64,000 nt of DNA from CAZFQG01 sp964520785 (GTDB lineage: Bacteria; Planctomycetota; Planctomycetia; Pirellulales; Thermoguttaceae), in the NCBI GenBank assembly GCA_964520785.1, contig CAZFQG010000004.1:19449-83448 (forward strand), given 5' to 3'. The translations under genes and the position numbers were made by a program. Under the pieces are notes generated by a model. The model saw only the letters and a program-made list of their open reading frames with translations, was not told the DNA's origin and did no database searches. Shown here piece by piece: positions 9,058-17,466 of the stretch; within the stretch, counting starts at the first letter, position 1, and the number at the start of each line of letters is the position of its first letter.

Positions 9058-9504
9058 TTACGAGTCGCTTCCAGAGTCGTCGATTTCGTCGGAGTCCTCG
9101 GGAGAGAACTCCGTCCGGTGCGCGACGCGGAGCTTCGCACGGTACTCGGCGACCGCCGCGTCGCGCAAGGCGCGTTGCTCGAGCGTTGCGGCGGGGCGGC
9201 TGAGCGCGCCGTCCAGCTTGGTTTGAAGCACGAACGCGTCGAGTTTTTCACCGGGAATCGCCTGGTGGGTGAGGACGGTAACCGTTTCGTCGAGAACCTC
9301 GACGAATCCTCCATCGATGTAGAAGTAGGATACTTTCCCTTCGTGGTATATACGCATTTCTCCGGAGCCGAGACGTCCGATCAAGGGGGTGCGGCCCGGG
9401 GCGATGCCGATTTCTCCGTCGTAGAGCGTCAGGACGACGAACTCGACCGGCTCCTCCAGGACGACCTCGTCGGGCGTTACGACGATGCAGTGCATTTGAC
9501 TCAC
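9058..9504 (-). CDS. atpC: ATP synthase epsilon subunit
   Basis: A protein of 148 residues and the last gene of the operon, starting 3 bases after the beta-subunit stop. It has the N-terminal beta-sandwich (MHCIVVTPDEVVLEEPVEF, FYIDGGFVEVLDETVTVL) followed by a helical C-terminus typical of the F1 central-stalk regulatory subunit. The helical domain ends in an acidic tail (EDSDEIDDSGSDS) longer than usual. It joins the gamma subunit to the c-ring and can inhibit ATP hydrolysis in other bacteria. Confidence 0.93.
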   Translation of the reverse strand: MSQMHCIVVTPDEVVLEEPVEFVVLTLYDGEIGIAPGRTPLIGRLGSGEMRIYHEGKVSYFYIDGGFVEVLDETVTVLTHQAIPGEKLDAFVLQTKLDGALSRPAATLEQRALRDAAVAEYRAKLRVAHRTEFSPEDSDEIDDSGSDS

Positions 9505-9507
9505 GGA

Positions 9508-10965
9508 CTATTTCCTCCGCGTTTGCATCCGCGCGGCCTGTTCCGCGGCCTGTTCCGCGGTGCCGACGTACATGAAGGCCTGCTCCGGCAGATGGTCCCA
9601 CTTTCCATTCGCGATTTCCTCGAAGCCGCGGATCGTGTCCGCCAAGGGGGTAACCTCGCCCGGCTTGCCGGTGAAGACCTCCGCGACCAGAAACGGTTGC
9701 GACAGGAACCGCTCCATGCGCCGCGCCCGGTGAACGACCAGCTTGTCCTGCTCATTCAATTCGTCCACCCCGAGAATCGCGATGATGTCCTGCAATTCCC
9801 GGTATCGCTGCAAGGTTCCTTGCACCCGGCGGGCAACCTCGTAGTGCTTTGCGCCGACGTGCTCGGGATCCAGAAGGCGGCTGGCCGAAGCGAGCGGGTC
9901 GACCGCCGGGTAAATCCCCTTTTCGGAGATGGAACGATCCAGATAGATGAACGCGTCGAGCTGCGCGAACGCGGTCGCCGGCGCGGGATCCGTGGGATCG
10001 TCCGCCGGGACGTAAACCGCCTGCACGGACGTGATCGCGCCCCGGTCCGTCGAGGCGATCCTTTCCTGCAATTCGCCCATCTCGGTGGCCAGTGTCGGCT
10101 GGTATCCGACGGCCGAGGGCATCCGCCCGAGAAGCGCCGAGACCTCGCTTCCGGCCTGCGAGAAGCGGAAGATATTGTCGATGAACAACAACACGTCCGC
10201 GCCGGTCGTGTCGCGGAAGTACTCCGCCATCGTCAGCGCCGAAAGAGCCACGCGGAGGCGGGCCCCCGGCGGCTCGTTCATCTGGCCGAACACCATGCAG
10301 GTCTGCTCGATGACGGCGCGGCCGGTATTGCCGATCTTGGCCTCCTGCATTTCGAGCCAGAGGTCGTTTCCCTCTCGCGTCCGTTCTCCGACTCCGGCGA
10401 AGACGGAATACCCGCCGTGCGCGGAGGCGATTCGCGCGATCAGTTCCTGCAGAATCACCGTCTTTCCCAATCCGGCGCCTCCGAAGAGGCCCGCCTTGCC
10501 TCCGCGGACGAACGGCGTGAGTAGATCGATCACCTTGATCCCGGTTTCGAAGACTTCCGTCTTCGTGGAAAGCTCCGTAACCTTCGGTGGCTCGCGATGG
10601 ATGGGCCAGCGTTCCTTCGCGTCGCAGGGACCTCGGTTGTCTACCGTTTCACCAAGCATGTTGAACATTCGGCCGAGCGTCTCTCGCCCGACCGGGACGC
10701 TTATCGGGGCGCCGGTATCGACGCACTCCATTCCGCGTACCAGTCCATCCGTGCCGCCCATGGCGATGCAACGCACGCGTCCCCCGCCGAGATGTTGTTG
10801 CACCTCGCCGGTAACGTTCAGCCGCAAATCGTTCCACTCGGTTCGAATCGTCACCGCGTTGTAGATGGCGGGAAGATCGCCTTCGAGGAACTCGACGTCG
10901 AAGGTCGATCCGATGACTTGCGTGATACGTCCGACCGACTTTTTGGCGGCTTGGCTGACTGACAT
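9508..10965 (-). CDS. atpD: ATP synthase beta subunit
   Basis: A protein of 485 residues, the catalytic F1 subunit. The P-loop GGAGLGKT is at residues 162-169, with the GERTREGNDL segment and the conserved LLFIDNIFRFSQAGSEVSAL stretch near residue 258. The N-terminal barrel and C-terminal helical domain are complete, and the length matches the family. It follows atpG and precedes atpC in the standard order. Nothing is missing, so the complex should be catalytically competent. Confidence 0.97.
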   Translation of the reverse strand: MSVSQAAKKSVGRITQVIGSTFDVEFLEGDLPAIYNAVTIRTEWNDLRLNVTGEVQQHLGGGRVRCIAMGGTDGLVRGMECVDTGAPISVPVGRETLGRMFNMLGETVDNRGPCDAKERWPIHREPPKVTELSTKTEVFETGIKVIDLLTPFVRGGKAGLFGGAGLGKTVILQELIARIASAHGGYSVFAGVGERTREGNDLWLEMQEAKIGNTGRAVIEQTCMVFGQMNEPPGARLRVALSALTMAEYFRDTTGADVLLFIDNIFRFSQAGSEVSALLGRMPSAVGYQPTLATEMGELQERIASTDRGAITSVQAVYVPADDPTDPAPATAFAQLDAFIYLDRSISEKGIYPAVDPLASASRLLDPEHVGAKHYEVARRVQGTLQRYRELQDIIAILGVDELNEQDKLVVHRARRMERFLSQPFLVAEVFTGKPGEVTPLADTIRGFEEIANGKWDHLPEQAFMYVGTAEQAAEQAARMQTRRK

Positions 10966-11016
10966 GACGATATGTTCTGCTGGGAAAATGGGGTTCGGCC
11001 GCTTCCGGCCGGCAAT

Positions 11017-11892
11017 TCAATGCTCCAATGCGTCGGCTCCGCCGACGATCTCGAGCAACTCGGCGGTGATCTGGCTTTGCCGCGTCCGGTTGTACTTCAT
11101 GGAGAGAATCCGACTCATCTGGTCGGCGTTTTCCGTGGCGGCCTTCATGGCGACCATGCGCGCGACCTGCTCGCTGACGGCCGCGTCGAGGAAACACTTG
11201 AAGAGCCGCACGCGGAAACTCATCGGCACGATCTCTTCCAGGATGCTCCTCGCCGACGGAAGGAACTCGTACTCGGTTTCGCGGCGGGGTGCCTCATCTT
11301 CCACGGTCGGCGGCATCAAAGGCAGGACCGTCTCCATGGCGGGCCATTGCCGACCCAGGCTTTCGAACTTCGTGTAAACGACGTCGAGACGGTCCAGCCG
11401 GCCCGCGAGGTATTCCCGGAGGTAGTCCTCCGCCAGCTCTCGCACCTCGTCGAAACGGGGTTTATCCTCGAACTTCGTGAAGGTGCGGTTCAGGCGGAAT
11501 CCGCGGAATCTCAATGCCGCGATACCCTTCCTCCCGGAGACGTCGAGTTCCACCTCGGGAAACCGGTCCTGCGCCTCGCGGTAGCGCTGGACGCCGATGC
11601 GCAGGACGCCGGAGTTGTAACCGCCGCACATTCCCTGGTTCCCGGTCAATACCAACAGCGCCGTCCGCTTGGGATCCTCTCGCGATTCCAGCAAGGGATG
11701 GGGCCGCTGCCATCCGGCTTCGGCGATATCTCGGACAAGCGAGGAAAGTCGGTCGGTATACGCGGCGGCGTCGAGCGCTCGATCCATCGCGCGGCGGAAC
11801 TGAGCGGTCGCGATCAGTTCCATCGTCCGCGTCAGCTTTCGGATCCGCTGGACGGAGCGGCGCCGCTTATCCAATGATCGGGCTTTTGCCAT
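11017..11892 (-). CDS. atpG: ATP synthase gamma subunit
   Basis: A protein of 291 residues, the rotating central shaft. The N-terminal helix (SLDKRRRSVQRIRKLTRTME) and the GNQGMCGGYNS loop are conserved, and the C-terminal helix (SRILSMKYNRTRQSQITAEL) completes the coiled coil. It lies between the alpha and beta genes in the usual order. The spacing to atpA is 80 bases, larger than elsewhere in the operon, but no terminator or promoter is evident in it. Confidence 0.95.
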   Translation of the reverse strand: MAKARSLDKRRRSVQRIRKLTRTMELIATAQFRRAMDRALDAAAYTDRLSSLVRDIAEAGWQRPHPLLESREDPKRTALLVLTGNQGMCGGYNSGVLRIGVQRYREAQDRFPEVELDVSGRKGIAALRFRGFRLNRTFTKFEDKPRFDEVRELAEDYLREYLAGRLDRLDVVYTKFESLGRQWPAMETVLPLMPPTVEDEAPRRETEYEFLPSARSILEEIVPMSFRVRLFKCFLDAAVSEQVARMVAMKAATENADQMSRILSMKYNRTRQSQITAELLEIVGGADALEH

Positions 11893-11972
11893 GGTCTGCT
11901 TCGGTTCTCGCGTTACTCCGTCCCGATCGTTCGGCGGAAACGGGCGGCACGACTCGGGTCATTCAAATGGTG

Positions 11973-13508
11973 TCATTCAAACTTGGCGGACTGCAGTTTT
12001 CGCATACGATAGACTTCCTGATATTCCTTCATCGCCAGATCGATCTCCGAGAGGGTCGTCTCGTCAAGGTCTTGAGAATCGGCTATTCCTTGCCAAACGC
12101 TCCCCTTCACTTGACGCATGAACTCACGATATCCCTCCAGCCACGGATGCACCTCGTTCAAGGGAATCCCGTCGAGCGCGCCGGACGTTCCCGCGAGGAT
12201 CGTCAAAACCTGATCGACCACGTGAATGGGGCGGTACATGCCTTGTTTGAGCAGTTCGGTAACCCGGTTTCCTCGGTCCAACCGGACGCGGGTGGCGGCG
12301 TCCAGTTCGGTTCCCATCTGGGCGAACGCCTGCAACTCCCGGAAGGCGGCCAGTTCGAGCCTCAGTCCTCCGGCAACCTTCTTCATCGCGGGAGTTTGCG
12401 CCGACCCTCCGACGCGGGACACCGAAATCCCGACGTTCATCGCCGGCCGCTGGCCGGAGAAGAACAAATCGGGCTGCAAATATATCTGGCCGTCGGTGAT
12501 CGAGATCACGTTCGTGGGAATGTAGGCGGACACCTCTCCTTCGAGCGTCTCGATGATCGGGATCGCCGTCAGGGAACCGCCTCCAAGCTTCGAACTGAGC
12601 TTCGCCGCCCTTTCCAAGAGCCGGCTATGGCAATAGAAGACGTCCCCCGGATAGGCCTCGCGTCCCGGCGGGCGCCGCATCAGGAGGGCAAGCTGCCGAT
12701 AAGCCACGGCCTGTTTCGAGAGGTCGTCGTAAATGATCAGGGCGTGCTCGCCGTTGTACATGAAGTACTCGGCCATCGCGCAACCCGAATACGGCGCAAT
12801 GTACTGCATCGAAGCCGGGGCGCCGGCGCCGGCGATCACGATCGTGGTGTAGTCCATCGCCCCCTTGCGTCGGAGAACCTCGATAATCCCGGCGACCGTC
12901 GACTCCTTCTGTCCTATCGCCACGTAGAAGCACTTCACGCCGGTATCGCGCTGGTTGATGATCGTGTCGATGCAAATGGCCGTCTTTCCGGTCTTCCTGT
13001 CGCCGATAATCAACTCCCGCTGGCCCCGGCCCATGGGCGTCATCGTATCGATCGCCATGATCCCGGTCTGCAGCGGCTCCCTGACCGGCTGGCGGTCGGC
13101 CACGGCCGGAGCGACCGCCTCGACGTGGCGCATCATGCTCGTGTCGACGGGGCCCTTTCCGTCAAGCGGAACTCCCAACGGATCGAGAACGCGGCCGAGG
13201 ACCGCCTTGCCCACCGGCACGCTGAGTAGTTCGCCGGTGGAGCGGACCTCGTCCCACTCGCGTACCTCCAGGTGGCTTCCCAGAACGATCACGCCGACCG
13301 AATTCTCTTCGAGATTGAACGCCAAACCCCGCGCGCCCGAGGGAAATTCCACCGTCTCTCCCGACATGACGGTCGAGAGCCCGGAGACGCGCGCAATTCC
13401 ATCGCCGACCTCCAGAACGCGACCGACCTGGCGGACGTCGACGCGGGGGCGGTATTGTTCAATCTCCTGCTGAATTATTGAAGCGATTTCGTCCGCTTTG
13501 AATCTCAT
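11973..13508 (-). CDS. atpA: ATP synthase alpha subunit
   Basis: A protein of 511 residues starting at ATG 13508. The P-loop reads GDRKTGKT (residues 169-176). The arginine-finger segment SVSRVGGSAQTPAMK and the C-terminal helical domain are present. It is the non-catalytic nucleotide-binding partner of beta in F1. Its start overlaps the end of atpH by 50 bases, so the two are probably translated as a coupled pair. Confidence 0.97.
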   Translation of the reverse strand: MRFKADEIASIIQQEIEQYRPRVDVRQVGRVLEVGDGIARVSGLSTVMSGETVEFPSGARGLAFNLEENSVGVIVLGSHLEVREWDEVRSTGELLSVPVGKAVLGRVLDPLGVPLDGKGPVDTSMMRHVEAVAPAVADRQPVREPLQTGIMAIDTMTPMGRGQRELIIGDRKTGKTAICIDTIINQRDTGVKCFYVAIGQKESTVAGIIEVLRRKGAMDYTTIVIAGAGAPASMQYIAPYSGCAMAEYFMYNGEHALIIYDDLSKQAVAYRQLALLMRRPPGREAYPGDVFYCHSRLLERAAKLSSKLGGGSLTAIPIIETLEGEVSAYIPTNVISITDGQIYLQPDLFFSGQRPAMNVGISVSRVGGSAQTPAMKKVAGGLRLELAAFRELQAFAQMGTELDAATRVRLDRGNRVTELLKQGMYRPIHVVDQVLTILAGTSGALDGIPLNEVHPWLEGYREFMRQVKGSVWQGIADSQDLDETTLSEIDLAMKEYQEVYRMRKLQSAKFE

Positions 13509-14064
13509 GCACGTTCCTACTAATTACACGCTTGCGGATCAATTCCAGTTGGGCGGCGACCGAGTAATCGTAGACGGTGTCTCCAACGCGGATGACTGCG
13601 CCGCCGATGATTTCCGGGTCGACCCGACGGCTGATGACCGTTCGGGCGCCGAGTCTGGTCGAAAGACGCTGGGCGACCCGGGAAAACGAGGCGTCGTCCA
13701 AGGGAATGGATGTGGTCAACTCGATGCGCACGCGTCCCTGGGTCGCGTCCAAAAGGGCCTCCGCCGCGCGGCGCACCGCCGCGACCGAACTCAGACGGCC
13801 CTGCCTCGAGAGCATCTTGAGAAAACCAAGGACCATTGGGGGAACCCGGGAACCAAAGGCGCGATCCAGGATGTTGCATTTCTCCTCGTATGAAATGAGG
13901 GGCGAACCAAGCACCTCCGCGAATTCGGGAAATTCCTTGAGGACGTCGTCGAGCAACGAGCCGAGCGTCTCGACGGCGTACAACGCGGCCAGTTTTTCCT
14001 CGACCGCGTCCGCCGCGTTCGCCGCCGCGCAACGGGCGTCTCGTAAAAGCTTCTCCGGAGTCAT
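13459..14064 (-). CDS. atpH: ATP synthase delta subunit
   Basis: A protein of 201 residues with the helical N-terminal domain (AVETLGSLLDDVLKEFPEF, then a LISYEEKCNILDRAF helix) and the conserved C-terminal strand ending GGAVIRVGDTVYDYS. Delta connects the top of F1 to the b-subunit stator. The last 25 residues after the conserved end are extra and overlap the atpA start. The position between atpF and atpA is standard. Confidence 0.9.
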   Translation of the reverse strand: MTPEKLLRDARCAAANAADAVEEKLAALYAVETLGSLLDDVLKEFPEFAEVLGSPLISYEEKCNILDRAFGSRVPPMVLGFLKMLSRQGRLSSVAAVRRAAEALLDATQGRVRIELTTSIPLDDASFSRVAQRLSTRLGARTVISRRVDPEIIGGAVIRVGDTVYDYSVAAQLELIRKRVISRNVHEIQSGRNRFNNSAGD

Positions 14065-14083
14065 TGTCGCGGCCCGCCTTTCG

Positions 14084-14833
14084 TCATCGGTTTTCTGGAT
14101 TAATGGTCAAGCCGCCCGGCCAGGCCGAATCGTCGCTCGCCTCCGCGGCGGCGAGGAAACTTTCCACCGCCTCGTCCAGGAGCCGCGCGTGGTCCGAGGG
14201 GCGAAGCTCCGTCGCGATGACCTTTCCCGCCAGAAGAACCGCCATGTCGGCGCTTCGCTGAGCGAGTTCCTTCAAGGCGTCGCGCCGAGCGGCCTCGATC
14301 TCGCGAACGCCCCGCTCGCGCTCCGCCGCGGCACGCTCTCTTGCTTCCTCGATGATCTGCCGGCGCACGTCTTCCGCCTCGCGCTTCGCCCGTTCCATGG
14401 CCATGCGGACTTCGTCCGCGCTGTCGGCCAGCTTCCGCTCGTACTCGCGCAGCAATTCCTCGGACCGCCGCCGCGCCTCCTTGGCTTGCTCCAAGTCATA
14501 GGCGATTCCCTCTTCGCGCCGGTCCAGCCCGTCCCGGATGGGCCCCCAAGCAAAATACCAGAGAACTCCCATCAGAAGTACGAACACGACCGCCGTCCAA
14601 ATCGCGAGGTCGGTCTGGAAGGTCAGTGGATTCTCGTGCTTGGCGGGGGCCGGATTGTCGGTGCGGGTGGCTTGCCGCATTTCCCGGGTCGCGGCTTCGC
14701 GGATATCCTCCTCGAACACGTGCAACTCCCGTTCCGACGCTTGCGGCGGGGAGGCGGTGGCGGACCCCAGGCCGACACAAAGCACCGTCGCGACGATCGC
14801 CAGCAGCGGCAGTGCGGGATTAGAAACCATCAC
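14084..14833 (-). CDS. atpF: ATP synthase b subunit with an extended N-terminus
   Basis: A protein of 249 residues, longer than the usual 155-170. After a signal-peptide-like start (residues 1-28, ending SATASP) there is a roughly 45-residue acidic linker. The expected single membrane helix is at about residues 76-97 (AIWTAVVFVLLMGVLWYF). The rest is the long charged coiled coil of the peripheral stalk. If the first segment is cleaved, the linker would lie outside the membrane, which would suit a large-compartment or modified envelope. It sits between atpE and atpH as expected. Confidence 0.92.
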   Translation of the reverse strand: MMVSNPALPLLAIVATVLCVGLGSATASPPQASERELHVFEEDIREAATREMRQATRTDNPAPAKHENPLTFQTDLAIWTAVVFVLLMGVLWYFAWGPIRDGLDRREEGIAYDLEQAKEARRRSEELLREYERKLADSADEVRMAMERAKREAEDVRRQIIEEARERAAAERERGVREIEAARRDALKELAQRSADMAVLLAGKVIATELRPSDHARLLDEAVESFLAAAEASDDSAWPGGLTINPENR

Positions 14834-14897
14834 TTCTCCTTCAACGGCGTATTACCTTGGTTCCGGACGATGCTGAGCCGGCCCAGCGGACCCGCGA

Positions 14898-15233
14898 TCA
14901 GCCCGCCAACCAACAAACGATCAACGCGAAAAACGTTGCGCCCTCGATCAGGGCGGCCGTAATGAGCATGGCGACCTGAATCGTCGCGGCGACCTCCGGC
15001 TGCCGGGCCATGCTTTCCACGGCGGACGCTCCAATCCGGCTGATGCCGTAGGCGGCGGCGATCATCACGACACCGGCGCTCAGCGCTCCGAGGGAGAATA
15101 GAGGCGCGGGGCGAACTTGGACGGTCGCGGACTCCCCTTCGGGAGTGACCGGAGTCTCCTCTTTGGCAATCGCCGGCGCGACCGCGAGGATCAAAAGAAG
15201 GAAGAAAAGACCGGCTCTCGTAAACCTGATCAC
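14898..15233 (-). CDS. atpE: ATP synthase c subunit with signal peptide
   Basis: A protein of 111 residues. GTG 15233 is preferred: it has AGGAG 8-9 bases upstream and gives a typical signal peptide (MIRFTRAGLFFLLLIL, then AVAPAIAKEE). The mature part is the two-helix c-ring hairpin. Helix 1 is GALSAGVVMIAAAYG; helix 2 is ITAALIEGATFFALIV, with the proton-carrying glutamate at residue 97. The sodium-type P-x3-Q plus ES/ET signature is absent, so proton coupling is predicted. The signal peptide explains the length over a typical 75-85 residue c subunit. Confidence 0.92.
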   Translation of the reverse strand: MIRFTRAGLFFLLLILAVAPAIAKEETPVTPEGESATVQVRPAPLFSLGALSAGVVMIAAAYGISRIGASAVESMARQPEVAATIQVAMLITAALIEGATFFALIVCWLAG

Positions 15234-15298
15234 GGAAATGTCTCCTAGCATGAAAGATTAACTCCATTGAAATTCCATTCAACGCCCTCGAAACGTCG

Positions 15299-16153
15299 TC
15301 AATGCTGGTGAATCGCCATGCCAATGAAGAGCGCCGAAAGGAAAGTAAAAATGTATGCTTGCAGGAACGCGACGAGGATTTCCAGGATGTTCAACGCTAA
15401 TGCTCCAAAGAGCGTGGCGAGCGTAACCGAAGACCACGTCGCCGCTCCGAACTCGGCGGCCATGGCGATGAATCCCATGACCACGGCGAGCACCAAGTGC
15501 CCGGCGAAGATGTTCGCCAGAAGCCGAATACTCAAAACCAGATGCTTGATACACAGCCCCAGCAACTCTATCGCCACGAGAAGCGGCGCAACGAATACCG
15601 CGATCCACCATGGGAGGCCCGTTCGCGGGGCGAGACCCGTCCAGAAGCCGACGACTCCGTGCGTCCGGATTCCAGCGATGATTACGGCAAGAAACGTCAT
15701 CATCGCCAGCGAAGACGTACATGCCAGCGCCGCGGTCGGAGGTCCGGCGAACGGGATCAGTCCCAGAATGTTGGAAAACAGGATGAAGAAGAACAGCGTC
15801 CAGAGGAAAGGAAGATAACGATCCGCCATCCCCTTCGGGCCGATCGCGCGGCGCGCCACTTCGTTGCGGACGAAAATCAGCAACACCTCCAGGAAATTCC
15901 ATACACGGCCGCGAGGGCATTGACCGGTTCTGATGCGTCGCGCGATCGGGACGAATATGGCGATCATCAGCACCGCGACGACGACCTCCATGAGCATGAA
16001 CCGGGTCAACTGCCCTTCGATCCCGTACGCGCGCAGCGCCTCCGGGACCGCCTCCGGGTCGATCAACTGCGGAATCTCCCAGGCGCCGCCGGGGAAGTGC
16101 AGAGTGGTGGAGTCTTGAACGTGGGAAAGTGCTTCGGCGTTATCGGCCGACAT
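15299..16153 (-). CDS. atpB: ATP synthase a subunit
   Basis: A protein of 284 residues with five to six membrane helices and the essential stator arginine in SIRLLANIFAGH (Arg 210). The conserved FWTLFFFILFSNILGLIP-type and IELLGLCIKH segments are present. It forms the proton half-channels against the c ring. It lies upstream of atpE and downstream of two small membrane genes, the normal position. Confidence 0.96.
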   Translation of the reverse strand: MSADNAEALSHVQDSTTLHFPGGAWEIPQLIDPEAVPEALRAYGIEGQLTRFMLMEVVVAVLMIAIFVPIARRIRTGQCPRGRVWNFLEVLLIFVRNEVARRAIGPKGMADRYLPFLWTLFFFILFSNILGLIPFAGPPTAALACTSSLAMMTFLAVIIAGIRTHGVVGFWTGLAPRTGLPWWIAVFVAPLLVAIELLGLCIKHLVLSIRLLANIFAGHLVLAVVMGFIAMAAEFGAATWSSVTLATLFGALALNILEILVAFLQAYIFTFLSALFIGMAIHQH

Positions 16154-16407
16154 GAGAAGGTCCCGCTAATTCGCGTGTCGTCAAAAGGTTAGATGATAGG
16201 CAGTACAAACAAGAGTAGCTTCAAAAGCCGCGCGACGGCCACGCCATCTATCGAACCGTGCCGGGCGCCTTCGAAATGAAAGCGCAGAACCAAAGCCGTA
16301 CCTTATCGCTTGATGGAGACTTGTGTCTCTGAAAAAACCGGCCTCCGGTTCGGTCTGGAGGAGCCTTCGCACTCCCAGCGCCGATGGCTAATCGCGGAAT
16401 CGCGAGA

Positions 16408-16941
16408 TTACTCGGAACGTGACCTCGGGCCGATCCTCGCCTTTCCACGAGAACCCCTCCAATTGGGGCGAGCTAGTTGCCGCTCGATATCCTGCACGGT
16501 TGGAATCCTATTTCGGCGGGGAGCATTTGTCTCCATTGGGGTTAGTAACCCTATCTGGGCAAAAAGAGCCGTCTCGAAAAACAATATAAGATACTCAAAA
16601 AACCCCACGTCTACCAGCCCCCCCTCTGAACTTGCGATGCTCGCTGCTCCCAAAAGTGCCGGTCCCATTCGTGCCCCCATGCTGGCGACGACCCCCGAGA
16701 AAGGATGGCTGCGGCTGCGAATAACTCGGTCCAGGCAGAGGGCCAGTACGGCGCCCACCCAACATAACACGGCAGCGGTCGCCGCCGCCGTGAGACCGCG
16801 GATCTCGTGAGTACGCCAGGCGAATGCTCCTACGGCAAAAAACACCCCCCCCAAGATGCCAGTCAAGGCCGACAGCCGTAAACAAACACTACCATTGCGT
16901 AACCAATTCATGACTCCCTCATTGGAGGGAGGGCTCGCCAT
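16408..16941 (-). CDS. Putative AtpI-like membrane protein of the ATP synthase operon
   Basis: About 177 residues from ATG 16941, preceded by a purine-rich GAGGAAAAAGGG; GTG 16989 is an alternative start. It has four hydrophobic segments: ALTGILGGVFFAVGAFAW, LTAAATAAVLCWVGAVLA, GPALLGAASIAS and FEYLILFFETALFAQIGLL. The tail is basic. It lies between atpZ and atpB, where AtpI-type assembly proteins occur, and its size and topology fit loosely, but sequence likeness is weak. Function in c-ring assembly is inference from position. Confidence 0.55.
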   Translation of the reverse strand: MASPPSNEGVMNWLRNGSVCLRLSALTGILGGVFFAVGAFAWRTHEIRGLTAAATAAVLCWVGAVLALCLDRVIRSRSHPFSGVVASMGARMGPALLGAASIASSEGGLVDVGFFEYLILFFETALFAQIGLLTPMETNAPRRNRIPTVQDIERQLARPNWRGSRGKARIGPRSRSE

Positions 16942-16998
16942 AGCAACCGAACCCTTTTTCCTCTTCGATTTTCTCTCGGATTCTCCCACAAATCCTGA

Positions 16999-17223
16999 TT
17001 ATTCGTCTTCTTTTTTGTTGAGCAGCCGTGTCAGATGGCTAATCCCGAGAACAAACCCCGTAACGGCGCCCAGCAGCGTCAACAAGGGCAAGGTCCCGAA
17101 GCGAGAATCCACATAGTTCCCCAACATTGGAGGAATGGACATCTCAAGCGCGACGGTTGTGATCTCGGAGACCCATCGCATCGCTTCAGCAAGGGGCGAA
17201 CCCGGCTTTCGTATTCTCGGCAT
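16999..17223 (-). CDS. AtpZ/AtpI-family ATP synthase operon protein
   Basis: A protein of 74 residues from ATG 17223, with two hydrophobic helices (VSEITTVALEMSIPPMLG and LLTLLGAVTGFVLGISHL) and a short basic and acidic tail. The RFGTLPLLTLLGAVTGF segment matches the AtpZ/AtpI (F0F1-ATPase subunit) family. The family is thought to help c-ring assembly or act as a small cation pore. It is the first gene of the atp operon. TTG 17241 is a weaker alternative start. Confidence 0.8.
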   Translation of the reverse strand: MPRIRKPGSPLAEAMRWVSEITTVALEMSIPPMLGNYVDSRFGTLPLLTLLGAVTGFVLGISHLTRLLNKKEDE

Positions 17224-17229
17224 GAACCG

Positions 17230-17257
17230 AATATACCACAAAAAAGATCACCGTAAA
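17230..17257 (-). promoter_or_regulatory. Predicted promoter of the atp operon
   Basis: On the minus strand TTTACG (17257-17252) and TATATT (17235-17230) are spaced by 16 bases. The -10 element lies 6 bases upstream of ATG 17223, so transcription would start at or within one base of that ATG, giving a leaderless mRNA. Prediction only; no ribosome site is visible before that ATG, which fits. Confidence 0.4.
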
Positions 17258-17466
17258 CAGAAATGTGAGGAGTTTTCAAGGATCAGGCAAGCTTTCCAGG
17301 CCGATTCCCTGCAAGTTTTTCCGACCTTTGGAATTGGGGGGGAAATTGACGTACTGCCGGCGAGAATCGATTACCGGCGGATTCGTTGCGAAAGGCGGCA
17401 AGGGAGTCTGCTCGTCCCGTCCGGGGCACCGCGAGCTATCTCAGGGTATGAGGCGTCGCCGTGACG

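Noticed and set aside
11514..13229. Plus-strand open frame of about 571 codons across the atp genes
   Set aside because: Overlaps atpA and atpG completely; both are certain, so this is a shadow frame.
14898..15251. Sodium-coupled c ring
   Set aside because: The helix lacks the P-x3-Q and ES/ET ligand pattern; proton coupling is more likely.
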